From assembly GCF_007785775.2 (NCBI RefSeq), contig NZ_VNIK02000001.1:484678-548677 (forward strand): a stretch of DNA of 64,000 bases, in the 5' to 3' direction. This document shows positions 1 to 8,672 of the stretch, in pieces. The notes beneath the pieces were generated by a model, which saw only the letters and a program-made list of their open reading frames with translations, searched no databases and was not told the DNA's origin. This DNA is from Flagellimonas hadalis. Lineage in GTDB: Bacteria; Bacteroidota; Bacteroidia; Flavobacteriales; Flavobacteriaceae. Made by a program: the position numbers and the translations under genes. Position 1 is the stretch's first letter. The number at the start of each line of letters is the position of its first letter.

Positions 1-981
1 AGGGCTGCCCCAATCGGGTTCGTCCACCAAAGTGGGCTCCACAAACCGCTGTCCATCATCGCAATGTCCCCCAAAAAGGATCCGTTGCCCTTCAAGCATC
101 GCTTTAAGTCCCTGATAATGCTTTTCCGTGGTAATCCGTGCAAAATCAGCGGATTGTTTGATGTCCTGTCCGTAAAATGCAGTGATTTGAGCCTTCATGG
201 CCTCCACAAAGGCTTCTTTTTGGGTGTTGTGCACCAAAATATAATCCGGGGCGATGCAGGTCTGCCCCGCATTTATGAACTTGCCCCACGCTATCCGCTT
301 TGCGGCCAGGGACACGTTGGCAGTTCCATCCACAATACAGGGATTTTTTCCGCCCAGTTCCAAGGTGACCGGGGTCAGGTGCTCCGCAGCGGCCTTATAA
401 ACGATCTTGCCCACCTGTGTGCTGCCAGTGAAAAAAATGTACTCCCATTTTTCGGCCAACAATTGGGTGGACACCTCCACTCCCCCTTCCACCACGGCCA
501 CATATTCCGGCGGAAACACCTTTTGGACAATGGCCGATATGATCGCGGACGTATGGGGACTGAGTTCGGACGGTTTCAACACTGCGGTGTTGCCAGCGGC
601 CAAGGCCCCGATGAGGGGTGAAATGGTGAGCATGAAGGGATAGTTCCATGGAGCCATGATCAACACTTTCCCAAAAGGCTCGAGCTGTATCCACTCCTTG
701 GAAGGAAAATTGGTCCACGAAGGGGCAACACTGGTCGGCCGGCTCCACTCCTCCACCTTTTTGATGGCATGCCTCAGCTCGGCAAGGACCAATTGGGTCT
801 CGGTGGCCAGGCTCTCGAACCGCGGTTTTTTGAAATCGGCATAAATGGCATCACAAATGGCATCTTCCTGTGCCAGGATCTCCTGCTGCAACCGTTTCAG
901 GTATTGCTTTCTAAAATGTACCTCCTTTGTCCGCTGTGAGGCAAAAAAGGTGTTCTGGAACTGGACCAATTGTTCGACCAT
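1..981 (-). CDS. NAD(P)-dependent aldehyde dehydrogenase, class 3 type, 3' end cut by window edge
   Basis: Oxidises aldehydes to acids with NAD(P). The 327 codons present begin MVEQLVQFQN, with the start set by the ATG at 981. The APWNYPF segment (about residues 110-116), the general base Glu208 in LELGGKNP and the catalytic Cys242 in NAGQTC are intact. The lack of an N-terminal targeting signal and the short N-terminus fit the class 3 (fatty or coniferyl aldehyde) group, normally about 455 residues, so roughly 130 C-terminal residues lie outside the window. The substrate cannot be told from sequence. It reads away from the lipoprotein gene upstream, from which it is separated by a nested palindrome. 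Confidence 0.93.
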   Translation of the reverse strand, partial: MVEQLVQFQNTFFASQRTKEVHFRKQYLKRLQQEILAQEDAICDAIYADFKKPRFESLATETQLVLAELRHAIKKVEEWSRPTSVAPSWTNFPSKEWIQLEPFGKVLIMAPWNYPFMLTISPLIGALAAGNTAVLKPSELSPHTSAIISAIVQKVFPPEYVAVVEGGVEVSTQLLAEKWEYIFFTGSTQVGKIVYKAAAEHLTPVTLELGGKNPCIVDGTANVSLAAKRIAWGKFINAGQTCIAPDYILVHNTQKEAFVEAMKAQITAFYGQDIKQSADFARITTEKHYQGLKAMLEGQRILFGGHCDDGQRFVEPTLVDEPDWGSP

Positions 982-1033
982 AAACTGATTTTAGATTCGT
1001 TTAAAGATAGTCGAACTGGTACAAAATGAAAAA

Positions 1034-1156
1034 CCGTTTAAAAAGCAATAAAATTTCGATTTTGTCAGGTTGAGCGCAGTCGAAACCCATTGATTCTCGA
1101 CAGGTATTAAGTTTTCGACTGCGCTCAAACTGACAGATAACCAGCTTTTTAAACGG
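1034..1156. repeat. Nested inverted repeat: terminator-like stem with a dispersed palindrome in its loop
   Basis: An outer pair of 13-bp arms (CCGTTTAAAAAGC at 1034-1046 and its exact complement at 1144-1156) encloses an inner pair of about 23-bp arms built on TTGAGCGCAGTCGAAA (1063-1085 and 1113-1135) that match with one difference. Read on the minus strand the outer right arm is followed by a T run, so the outer stem looks like the terminator of the lipoprotein gene at 1186-1974. The inner element is a repeat class seen again near 12.04, 34.07 and 36.47 kb. Confidence 0.6.
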
Positions 1157-1185
1157 CTTCCATCAACAATATTGCCCCAAAAAGT

Positions 1186-1974
1186 TTATAAGGTAATTTC
1201 CTCACTGGCCCCGTTCGGATAGATCAGCGTGGCCTTGTCATCACATTCGCCGTTGCCAAAGTCCACGGTCACGGCCAGTCCGTTCTTGGAGACCACCATG
1301 CTGCCGCTGGACACATATTCGCAAGGTGAGGTCACCTGAAGGTCTTCCAAGGTCTCCACTGCATACACGTTCTCATCGATCTGTACGGCCCAATTTCCTG
1401 ATAGTGTCAAGGTGAAGCTGCTCAAATCGTCACCGAAAATAAAACCAAAGGTTTTTTCTCCCGTTTCACTTATCGAAGTGCCATCTTCCAGTTCCACCGA
1501 CATATCGCTGGTCACAGTGAAGGAAACCGAATTTTGGTCGGCACTGGTGTTCACCACAAAGGTGCGGGTACCGTTCATCTTGATGGTCCCTACATAAAAA
1601 TCAGTAAAAGTTGCCGTGAAGGAGGCACTCCCCTCTCCCACTGCGTAGGTCACGCTCACGGTACCGTCCACATTTTCGGTCCTGTTGAGGACACAATTGT
1701 TGAAAGTGGCCACAAACCCGGTATCGGAATATTCGGCCGTATAGCAGTCATTTCCCTTTGCCGTGAAGGATTTGGCGGTATCGCCCATGTACAGTTCCGC
1801 AAGGGCACTATCGGCGGCCCCCGCAATGTCATCGGTCATCAGAATCGTCTGTAATTCCTGCGAAGTAAGTGCTTCCCCGTCACCCGGCATACTGTCCTCA
1901 CTACAGGATTGAAAAGCAATAAAGGCCATACCCAAAACGGCAATGGCTTGAATTTTTTGTGCAAATCTGTTCAT
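1186..1974 (-). CDS. Secreted lipoprotein of unknown function
   Basis: A 262-residue protein with a lipoprotein signal peptide: hydrophobic stretch at about residues 10-21 followed by the lipobox FQSC and a Ser/Asp-rich stretch. The mature part is rich in Thr, Ser and Val with alternating hydrophobic residues, which suggests a beta-rich fold. Several cysteines (in NDCYTAEY, NNCVLN, SPCEY, NGECDD) could pair as disulfides after export. It probably sits in the outer or inner membrane facing the periplasm. No enzyme motif or known domain was recognised. Confidence 0.8.
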   Translation of the reverse strand: MNRFAQKIQAIAVLGMAFIAFQSCSEDSMPGDGEALTSQELQTILMTDDIAGAADSALAELYMGDTAKSFTAKGNDCYTAEYSDTGFVATFNNCVLNRTENVDGTVSVTYAVGEGSASFTATFTDFYVGTIKMNGTRTFVVNTSADQNSVSFTVTSDMSVELEDGTSISETGEKTFGFIFGDDLSSFTLTLSGNWAVQIDENVYAVETLEDLQVTSPCEYVSSGSMVVSKNGLAVTVDFGNGECDDKATLIYPNGASEEITL

Positions 1975-2131
1975 TAGTAACTTTAGTTAAGGTTTTGTAG
2001 GATTAACGGCTCACCTCTCAATTTAGTGCGTGGGATGGACCGGAGATCGATGAAAGGTTAATTTTTCGATAATGTTCTGATTGTCAAAATAAAAAAGAGG
2101 TAACTTTCGTTTAGGAACAAATTGTATTCCC

Positions 2132-2275
2132 ATGCAGTACCTGAACAAACAGATCGAAGCGATGGTCAAGCGGAAAAAATCCAGTTCTCTGATCAAAAGA
2201 CAGATTTCCTGCGGTATTTTCCAGGATTTGGAAACCGTTGACAACGATTTGAAGAAGACAGAAAACAAGGATTAA
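2132..2275 (+). CDS. Possible small basic protein, 47 residues
   Basis: A short reading frame starting MQYLNKQIEA and ending in TENKD. It is Lys-rich with charged residues spaced as in a helix, has no signal peptide, and sits in a 355-bp gap between a lipoprotein gene and the moaD-like gene. No family was recognised. Coding status is uncertain because length alone is weak evidence; the in-frame overall composition (few rare codons, amphipathic pattern) is the only support. Confidence 0.3.
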   Translation: MQYLNKQIEAMVKRKKSSSLIKRQISCGIFQDLETVDNDLKKTENKD

Positions 2276-2329
2276 GACTCCTTTTTTCCATGGTTTGAAC
2301 CCCATTCAACCATCTGCCCCCCCCTCCCA

Positions 2330-2584
2330 TTACCTTCCATTCACGGGAGGAATAAGCGCAATTTCGTCATAAGAGTTGATGATTTCATGGTCCTCTGCAT
2401 AATTATGGTTCACCGCCACGGCCATGGAGGATAATTTATTGAGTTCCGGATAAGTTCCCGATAAGAAAGTCTTCAACTCCCCAACGGTCTTTGGTATTTT
2501 TTTTCCCGTTATGCTGGATGTGGGAACCGATAATGTGGGACTGCCCACAATGTCCTTTGCGATTCCGAACAAAAGTATTGTCAT
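2330..2584 (-). CDS. MoaD/ThiS-like small sulfur carrier with altered C-terminus
   Basis: An 84-residue protein with the ubiquitin-like MoaD pattern: MTILLFGIAKDIVG at the start, the helix segment TVGELKTFLSGTYPELNKL, and the end segment DEIALIPPVNG. MoaD is the small subunit of molybdopterin synthase and carries sulfur as a thiocarboxylate on a C-terminal Gly-Gly. Here the last two residues are Gly-Arg (codons GGA AGG, then TAA), so the terminal glycine needed for adenylation is missing. No other moa, moe or thi genes are near. It may be non-functional, processed after translation, or have a different role. Confidence 0.75.
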   Translation of the reverse strand: MTILLFGIAKDIVGSPTLSVPTSSITGKKIPKTVGELKTFLSGTYPELNKLSSMAVAVNHNYAEDHEIINSYDEIALIPPVNGR

Positions 2585-2798
2585 ATATCAACCTATTTTT
2601 CTGTTAGTGGTCTTTGGTTAGATAGGTTGGTATGGTATGTTCAATTGATGGGTTGAAATTACCAAAAATTATAGTGGGCATCCCCATTTTAACAGGAACG
2701 GTATATTTTTAACTTTTCTTTAATTTAAATGTACGGCATCGAAATACTTTTAGATAAAATTGAGCGTTGTGCATGAAGAACCTTAACTTCTTTTGAAA

Positions 2799-3881
2799 AT
2801 GAAACACACACTTCAATATTTCTTGCTCTTTTCCCTTACGCTTGTTCTTTTCTCTTGTGGCAATGCCGATGATGATGTAAGTTTTGACTTCAACGATAAC
2901 GAACTGGGCATTGGCAAGGAGCCCGATGATTGTCTGGGTTTTGATGATAATGAACTCCTTTTGTCCATCCAAGATGAATTCACTACCCTGCCGGGCAAGG
3001 TTTCCATCCTCTTCAAGGTTTCCGACCTTCAGGGAAATCCGATTTCCGGATTGACCGCGGACCAGTTCACCATATACGAACAAGGTAGGAACGATGACTG
3101 TTTCAACCTGATCTCCTCTTCGGAATCACAGGCACGGATTTCACCAAACTCCCAAGTGTTCAACAACAACACCCTTTTGGTATTGGACCTGAGCAACAGT
3201 GTATTGGAAAGCAGTTTGGATGAATTGAAGGCCGCTTCCATCAGTTTTGTCAACAATGTGATGCCTTCCCCCGCAACGGAATCCTTCCAAATGGCCATTT
3301 ATTGGTTTGATGGCGAGGATGAACTACACCTATTGAACCCCCTATCCTTTTCTGCGGAGGAACTAACGGCTTCCATCGAAGGGATTACGGCGGACATCAG
3401 CAACGACCCCTCTACGGACCTCTATGGTGCAGTCATCAAATCCACCCAGAAGGCCAAGGAGTTGCTTAAGCAAGATTCGGATGTCATTGGAGCCGCTTCG
3501 GTCGTCCTTTTCACCGATGGAACGGACCAAGCATCCCGATACAAGGAATCCGATGCCCTAAAAGCCGTTAGGGAAGCAGATAGGAACATTTCGTATTTCA
3601 CTATTGGTCTTGGCGCGGAAATCGACACGGAAGTACTGACCGAGATCGGTAAGACCGCCAGTGTCTTTGCCGCCAACAAGGAAGAACTGGAAATCACCTT
3701 CAACCAGATATCGCAACGTGTTGCAGAACAAGCAAATAGCTTCTACCTGTTCGAATACTGCACACCCAAAAGGGACGGCAGTGGGGAGAGCAACCTTGTG
3801 ATCCAACTTACCGATGGCAGTCTCCAAGGTGCGGTACAGACCAAATTCAGCGCCAAAGGATTTATGGGAGGTTGTGAATGA
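2799..3881 (+). CDS. Lipoprotein with von Willebrand factor A (VWA) domain
   Basis: A 360-residue exported lipoprotein: hydrophobic leader followed by the lipobox LFSC. A VWA domain fills roughly residues 120-330. Its metal-binding MIDAS site is visible as DLSNS (DxSxS) in LVLDLSNSV, with the downstream acidic segment FTDGTDQ. VWA domains bind metal ions and protein ligands, so the role is probably a surface or periplasmic binding protein. The ATG at 2799 is chosen over a TTG two codons upstream because it starts the charged MKHT end of the signal peptide. Partner and process are unknown. Confidence 0.85.
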   Translation: MKHTLQYFLLFSLTLVLFSCGNADDDVSFDFNDNELGIGKEPDDCLGFDDNELLLSIQDEFTTLPGKVSILFKVSDLQGNPISGLTADQFTIYEQGRNDDCFNLISSSESQARISPNSQVFNNNTLLVLDLSNSVLESSLDELKAASISFVNNVMPSPATESFQMAIYWFDGEDELHLLNPLSFSAEELTASIEGITADISNDPSTDLYGAVIKSTQKAKELLKQDSDVIGAASVVLFTDGTDQASRYKESDALKAVREADRNISYFTIGLGAEIDTEVLTEIGKTASVFAANKEELEITFNQISQRVAEQANSFYLFEYCTPKRDGSGESNLVIQLTDGSLQGAVQTKFSAKGFMGGCE

Positions 3882-3951
3882 TCCGTGTGTTTTGAACGTT
3901 CACTTTTTTGGATAAATCCCTATCTTGGGCATCCATTAAACTGAACAAACT

Positions 3952-4899
3952 ATGACATTCTTAAAAAATTCCCTGCGTATTTTTATATGCACCTTGATCA
4001 TGGGCGCAACACTTGCCCTTCATTCCCAAAAATCATATCCTTTGGAGGGTAGATGGGACTTGGAGATGGATTTTATGGGAAAGACCGCCCCATCGTGGTT
4101 GGAAATACGGCATTCGGGCAATGCAACCTTGATCGGGCGGTTTGTGTTCGCATTCGGGAGCGCAAGGCCCATATCGGAGGTCAAGACCTATGGTGACAAC
4201 AAATTTACCTTTAGTATTCCCAACCAATGGGAGCCCAAGGGAAGTGACATGATCTTTCATGGGGAATTGACCGACGGAAAACTGAAGGGCACCCTAATTT
4301 ACACCGATGGCTCCGTTCTTAACTGGACCGGGGTGAAGGCACCCGAATTGGCCTACACCGAAAATCCGAAGTGGGACAAACCCAGGAACATTTTCAATGG
4401 AAAGGACCTGACCGGATGGCATGTGGATGGCGAAAAGAACCAATGGGTCGTTAAGGATGGTATCTTGACCAGCCCAGAATCCGGTTCCAACCTGATCACT
4501 GACGAAAAATTCGAGGATTTTAAACTGCATGTGGAATTCCGCTATCCTAAAGGGAGCAACAGCGGCATCTATCTCCGCGGCCGATATGAACTCCAAATAG
4601 AAGATGACAAGGGGTTGGACCCGATGGACATCTATATTGGTGGCGTATATGGCTTCTTGGAACCCAATGAGAATGCGGCCAAGGATGCGGGTGAATGGCA
4701 GACGTACGACATTACATTGATCGGTAGAAGGGTCACGGTGACCTTGAACGACAAGACCGTGATCACTGATGCGACCATCCCTGGAATCACTGGTGGGGCT
4801 TTGGACAGCAAGGAAGGGGAACCCGGACCGTTCATGATCCAAGGAGACCACGGGCCTATTGAATACAGAAGCTTTGTGGTCACCCCAAGAAAAAAATGA
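3952..4899 (+). CDS. Secreted DUF1080 (3-keto-disaccharide hydrolase/lectin-like) protein with N-terminal extension
   Basis: A 315-residue exported protein. The signal peptide ends near LALHSQ. Residues about 28-130 form a beta-rich region, starting YPLEGRWDLEMDF, that resembles a lipocalin-like or carbohydrate-associated module. The DUF1080 domain follows from NIFNGKDLTGWHV to the end, with the conserved NSGIYLRGRYELQI stretch. DUF1080 folds as a concanavalin-like sandwich found in carbohydrate-active secreted proteins. The gene is convergent with a second DUF1080 gene and the two share a terminator. The sugar acted on is unknown. Confidence 0.87.
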   Translation: MTFLKNSLRIFICTLIMGATLALHSQKSYPLEGRWDLEMDFMGKTAPSWLEIRHSGNATLIGRFVFAFGSARPISEVKTYGDNKFTFSIPNQWEPKGSDMIFHGELTDGKLKGTLIYTDGSVLNWTGVKAPELAYTENPKWDKPRNIFNGKDLTGWHVDGEKNQWVVKDGILTSPESGSNLITDEKFEDFKLHVEFRYPKGSNSGIYLRGRYELQIEDDKGLDPMDIYIGGVYGFLEPNENAAKDAGEWQTYDITLIGRRVTVTLNDKTVITDATIPGITGGALDSKEGEPGPFMIQGDHGPIEYRSFVVTPRKK

Positions 4900-4918
4900 T
4901 ATAAAACTGTTATCAAGC

Positions 4919-4953
4919 AAAAGCCCGATACTAAAGTATCGGGCTTTGTTTTT
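4919..4953. terminator. Bidirectional rho-independent terminator
   Basis: A perfect stem AAGCCCGATAC / GTATCGGGCTT with a 4-base loop, preceded by A residues and followed by a T-rich run. It lies between two convergent DUF1080 genes and can serve both. Confidence 0.85.
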
Positions 4954-5564
4954 TATTCGACTTCCGCAGGTTTGATCTTGATGTTTCTCCATTTCACACG
5001 AATGCCGCCGCCGTCGTGAATCTGAAGGGCAATGGCCCCTTCTCCCTTTCCAACGATCTCATCGGTCAGGTGCACCATTTCCACTCCGTTCAACCAAGTG
5101 ATCACATCTGGGCCGTTCACACGGATTTTCATGGTGTTCCACTCCCCCATTTTCAATACCTTTTCTTTTTCAGGTTCCGGTATGGCAAGCCAATTGCGGC
5201 CATAGGATTCGTAGATGCCGCCCGTGTGCAGCCCTGGAGGTGCCACCTCCACTTGCCATCCACTTACGATGTTCCCGTCAAATGTGGAACGGATAAAAAC
5301 CCCACTGTTGCCGTCAGCTTCTTGTTTGAATTCCAAGGAAAGTTCAAAATCCTTATAGAAATCCTTGGTGGACAAGTAGCCATAGTCCGCTTTTGGACCA
5401 CTCTCGCAAATAAGTTCGCCATTCTCGACAAACCATTTTTCATCACCATGCTTGACCCAACCGTCCAAATTTTCACCATTGAACAGGTCTTTGGTAGGTG
5501 TTTGCGCCCAACTCCATTGAAGGGCCAAGACAAACAGGGTCGTAGATAAAATCAATTTTTTCAT
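4953..5564 (-). CDS. Secreted DUF1080 domain protein
   Basis: A 203-residue protein with a signal peptide (cleavage after SWAQ near residue 21) and a single DUF1080 domain: KDLFNGENLDGWV, then FELSLEFKQEADGNSGVFIR and GGGIRVKWRNIKI at the end. It lacks the N-terminal module of its convergent neighbour. Family members are secreted sandwich-fold proteins linked to saccharide processing; some act on 3-keto-disaccharides. Two of these side by side suggest a small carbohydrate-handling locus, but no SusC/SusD pair or sulfatase is present here. Confidence 0.87.
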   Translation of the reverse strand: MKKLILSTTLFVLALQWSWAQTPTKDLFNGENLDGWVKHGDEKWFVENGELICESGPKADYGYLSTKDFYKDFELSLEFKQEADGNSGVFIRSTFDGNIVSGWQVEVAPPGLHTGGIYESYGRNWLAIPEPEKEKVLKMGEWNTMKIRVNGPDVITWLNGVEMVHLTDEIVGKGEGAIALQIHDGGGIRVKWRNIKIKPAEVE

Positions 5565-5715
5565 AAATATTAGTTTGATTAAGGAAGGTCAAGTTATGTA
5601 AATCCCTACAAAACAATCAAAAATATAGGGTTTTTAGCCCAACAGTTGTTCCATATATACAAACGACAACTAATTACCTCTTAACAACCAGAAAAAAATT
5701 CAAACTCAAAAGACT

Positions 5716-5883
5716 ATGGATCTTGTAAAGGAAATCATTCAGAACAGTGCCATTGGTCCACTTCACAGCACCTACAAAGGCATCGTGGTGGCGTTGTTCA
5801 TCAGTATTGTTGCTGCATTATTGATCATGCTGACCTTGTTGCTCTTATATGGATCAACGCTCACTTTTCATTATGGGTATTAG
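5716..5883 (+). CDS. Small single-pass membrane protein, 55 residues
   Basis: Starts MDLVKEIIQNSAIGPLHSTY and is followed by one strong hydrophobic segment (about residues 22-46, IVVALFISIVAALLIMLTLLLL) and a short polar tail. An A-rich leader without a clear Shine-Dalgarno precedes the ATG, which is normal in Bacteroidota. No family was recognised. The gene stands alone, divergent from the DUF1080 gene, with the terminator of the next operon downstream. Confidence 0.55.
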   Translation: MDLVKEIIQNSAIGPLHSTYKGIVVALFISIVAALLIMLTLLLLYGSTLTFHYGY

Positions 5884-5901
5884 TGATATACTGATTATCT
5901 C

Positions 5902-5936
5902 AAAAAAAAGCCGCCCATTATAGTTGGATGGACGGC
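5902..5936 (-). terminator. Rho-independent terminator for the M14/lipoprotein pair
   Basis: On the minus strand GCCGTCCAT pairs with ATGGGCGGC (one mismatch) and is followed by eight T residues. It lies about 45 bp past the stop of the gene at 5982-6446. Confidence 0.7.
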
Positions 5937-5981
5937 ATAATCATATGGGCAGAATTTGAAAATTCTTTTATAAATCTACTA

Positions 5982-6446
5982 TTATTGATTCAAAAGAAAG
6001 GGAGAATAATCACCCCCCAGTTTTTTAAGCATACTGCTTTGAATGGAAATAATCTTGTTATTTTCCTGAATAATGGGCAAAATTATTTTTCCGTCACAGA
6101 CTACAAAATAAACATGGTCAAATTTCGAATAATTTTTTTCATATTGGCCAATAGTGTTAATGTTGGATTTTCTAGCCTCATCAAAGGTGAACAATTCATA
6201 TTCCAAGCTACATCCTTCTTCCATTGTATCCTTTATCGATGCAAAGTTTTCCTTGAAAAAGGCCAAATACTCCGGATTTGATTTGATGTCTTCACCCAAA
6301 TCGAGGAACTCTTCTATTTTGTCAATTTTTCCCGAGATAACTATTTCATCAACAAAATTTTCAATCAGAGTACTCGATTGGTGATTCGCACATGCACCAA
6401 TCAGTACATTGGAAATAAAAGTTAAAAAAATCATGATTGTTTTCAT
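5982..6446 (-). CDS. AT-rich lipoprotein of unknown function
   Basis: A 154-residue exported lipoprotein: MKTIMIFLTF leader, lipobox IGAC. The ATG at 6446 is preferred over a GTG at 6464 because it gives a normal signal peptide. The mature part contains IDKIEEFLDLGEDIKSNPEYLAFF-like helical sequence and a beta-rich end; no family was recognised. It follows the M14 peptidase gene by 14 bp and may be cotranscribed. Its DNA is visibly richer in A and T than its neighbours, which hints at recent arrival or relaxed selection. Confidence 0.7.
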   Translation of the reverse strand: MKTIMIFLTFISNVLIGACANHQSSTLIENFVDEIVISGKIDKIEEFLDLGEDIKSNPEYLAFFKENFASIKDTMEEGCSLEYELFTFDEARKSNINTIGQYEKNYSKFDHVYFVVCDGKIILPIIQENNKIISIQSSMLKKLGGDYSPFLLNQ

Positions 6447-6460
6447 ATTAACATTATTTA

Positions 6461-7906
6461 TCACCGAAAGATCAACCCATTCCCAAAATGCTGTTCTTCA
6501 ATGGGCCGGGACAGATCCAATAAGGACCCATTGATGACGGCATGGGTCAGCTTGCCATCCTTTTCCAAAAAGAAGGTGGGGTTTGCCCCGGGCCACAGTC
6601 CAAAGGGTCGCAGTTCAAAATCCTGGTCCACCAAAAATAAAGGAGCCTCCGTAAAAGCCTTTTTTTCGGGCAAGGCAGTTTTGACATAGGCCACTCCCTC
6701 CTTTAACAATACCAATGGCTTGGCGATGTTGCTCGTTGTGGCCATTTTCGGGGGCACAATTTTATACCCTGTGGCATCAAAGGTCTCGTAGCCATAAAAA
6801 GTGGAAAGATCACCTTGGTCACCCACGGAACCCCTATAATAAAAATCGTCATGCCCGTTCAGGTCCACCTCGTTCCTGAAAATCCCGAGGTCGATGATGT
6901 AGTCCTTCCCCAAAAGTTCGTAAGTGGCATTCTCGATCTTTAGGTCGAACAATTGACGGTCGTTATGGGGTATTTTTTCATAATCTTCTACTGGAATGTC
7001 CTTATAGTTGCCTTTTGCAATGGTATATAACGCTGACAAGATGGACACATAGTTCAGTTTACGGATTTCCTGCTTCTCGGGATCATTGGTGTAGCCCCCG
7101 GATTCAATCAGGATGAGGCTGGTACCCCACTTGGCAATGTTGTCCCCAAAGGCCCGTGGTTCAAAATCGTCGCTGTACCTTCCCACCTGCCCTGGCGCAT
7201 AATTTTGGATGATCTTGTTCATATACACGATTACTTTCATCGCATTGGCCCGCACCTCGTTGATGTCCTTTTCATAGTTATAGGCCGTTGCCAAATAAGA
7301 AATGGTGGCCGGTTTTTCGGTGAGTTCCGCGTTATAATATTTGCTCTGGTCGTGCAGGTTGAACCCAAAGCTGGCATCCAGACTGTCCCGGATACGTTTG
7401 AGGACCTGCCCCTCGGGCGATTGTAGCCGCAGTGCGTCCCTGTTGATATCGATGCCCAAGGCATTTCTGCGTTGGAAGGTCTCCGCTCCATCTGGATTTA
7501 CCATAGGTAAAAAATGAAGCTTCAATCGGGAAAGGATCACCTCTTTTTCTTCCTTGAAATCTGGTGCATCCAAAAAATGGAGGATGTCAAAAATCGCCTG
7601 TGTCGCCGTGGGCTCGTCCCCGTGCATTTGCGACCATAGGAAAATATTCTCACTGCCCGTTCCCACGCTGATCAAGTGCAGGTCGCGTCCCTGTATGGAC
7701 TCCCCCACTTTCTGCACTTCAAACTTGGGATTGGCCTTGATCTTTTGGATCAGGGGCTGGATATCACTGTGCTTGATACGTCTATCATTGAGTGAAGGTT
7801 CCTTGAACTGCCCATAGGTTTCATATAGTTTGGAGGTGAGTGCATCTTGCGCGCTGACCGATAACGAAAAGAGCGTAATTGCCAGTGATACTATGTTTCT
7901 GATCAT
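6461..7906 (-). CDS. Secreted M14 family zinc carboxypeptidase
   Basis: A 481-residue exported metallopeptidase (signal peptide to SVSAQ, residue 20). The zinc ligands are visible: His95 and Glu98 in MHGDEP, and His185 in NLHDQ. Glu267 in LIESGGY fits the catalytic glutamate. The NPDG segment (137-140) and NRD (155-157) for substrate carboxylate binding are typical of M14. About 200 further residues form a C-terminal beta-rich region. It probably trims peptides outside the cytoplasm. A lipoprotein gene follows at once. Confidence 0.92.
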   Translation of the reverse strand: MIRNIVSLAITLFSLSVSAQDALTSKLYETYGQFKEPSLNDRRIKHSDIQPLIQKIKANPKFEVQKVGESIQGRDLHLISVGTGSENIFLWSQMHGDEPTATQAIFDILHFLDAPDFKEEKEVILSRLKLHFLPMVNPDGAETFQRRNALGIDINRDALRLQSPEGQVLKRIRDSLDASFGFNLHDQSKYYNAELTEKPATISYLATAYNYEKDINEVRANAMKVIVYMNKIIQNYAPGQVGRYSDDFEPRAFGDNIAKWGTSLILIESGGYTNDPEKQEIRKLNYVSILSALYTIAKGNYKDIPVEDYEKIPHNDRQLFDLKIENATYELLGKDYIIDLGIFRNEVDLNGHDDFYYRGSVGDQGDLSTFYGYETFDATGYKIVPPKMATTSNIAKPLVLLKEGVAYVKTALPEKKAFTEAPLFLVDQDFELRPFGLWPGANPTFFLEKDGKLTHAVINGSLLDLSRPIEEQHFGNGLIFR

Positions 7907-8012
7907 AATTTATTTGGAGTTGTGTTAGATGATTTTTGAAATCCCATTGGTTATTGGGTTACTGAGATATTGATCTGTTGCATATGGCCAAATAACCTAA
8001 TAACCAGTATAC

Positions 8013-8672
8013 TTAGATTTTGGGAACAGGTTTAAAGTTATATTTTTTCGTGGCTTTTCGCACTTTCTCCATAAAATCCATTCCGGGGTCGGTCTTGGTC
8101 GTGCGGTAACCATCGTCCACTTCCAGCCAGAGCGGGTGTCCTTCAAACTGGGTATATTCCTGATGTCCGATGACATATTCGATATCGTATTTGGAAGCCA
8201 GGTATTCCACAAGGAAAATATTGGCCTTTAGCTGCTTTTTGGTCAATGGAAGCTTTTCGCCGCCGCCTACATTCTCGATGCCAATGGCACAGTGGTTCAG
8301 GCCGATGGTGTGTCGGGCCATAGTGGTTTCCGGCATCAATCGGTAAATGGTCCCGTCCCGGTCCACCAAAAAATGGGAAGAGACATTGAGACCACTCACA
8401 TTTTCCAGATCGGGCCGCCAATTGGGCAATGTGGTCCTGTTGAACGCCTGAAAGGATTTTTCCAAGGTAGGAATGGACGTCCAGTGCAACACGACCATTT
8501 TGGGAACTATCTGGGTGGAATCATTTTCCAGTCCATAGCGTTGGGCCATATATTCTTCAGTGAGTTCAATGCGTTGGTCATCAAAAATGATAGGGATGTC
8601 CACGATGTATTTTTGGGTGCCGCAGGCCCCGAATAGCAATGTTGAAAATGCAATCAGTCCAGTTTTTTTCAT
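8013..8672 (-). CDS. N-acetylmuramoyl-L-alanine amidase, lipoprotein (Amidase_2)
   Basis: A 219-residue lipoprotein (lipobox FGAC, Cys17) that should cut the bond between muramic acid and the first peptide residue of peptidoglycan. The zinc ligands of the AmpD/Amidase_2 family are visible: His63 in LHWTS, His170 in VIGHQE and Asp195 in KTDPG. Glu133 in GIENVGG fits the catalytic glutamate. Its ATG overlaps the stop of the upstream 3D-domain gene by 4 bp, so the two are translationally coupled and likely work together on the cell wall. Confidence 0.92.
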   Translation of the reverse strand: MKKTGLIAFSTLLFGACGTQKYIVDIPIIFDDQRIELTEEYMAQRYGLENDSTQIVPKMVVLHWTSIPTLEKSFQAFNRTTLPNWRPDLENVSGLNVSSHFLVDRDGTIYRLMPETTMARHTIGLNHCAIGIENVGGGEKLPLTKKQLKANIFLVEYLASKYDIEYVIGHQEYTQFEGHPLWLEVDDGYRTTKTDPGMDFMEKVRKATKKYNFKPVPKI

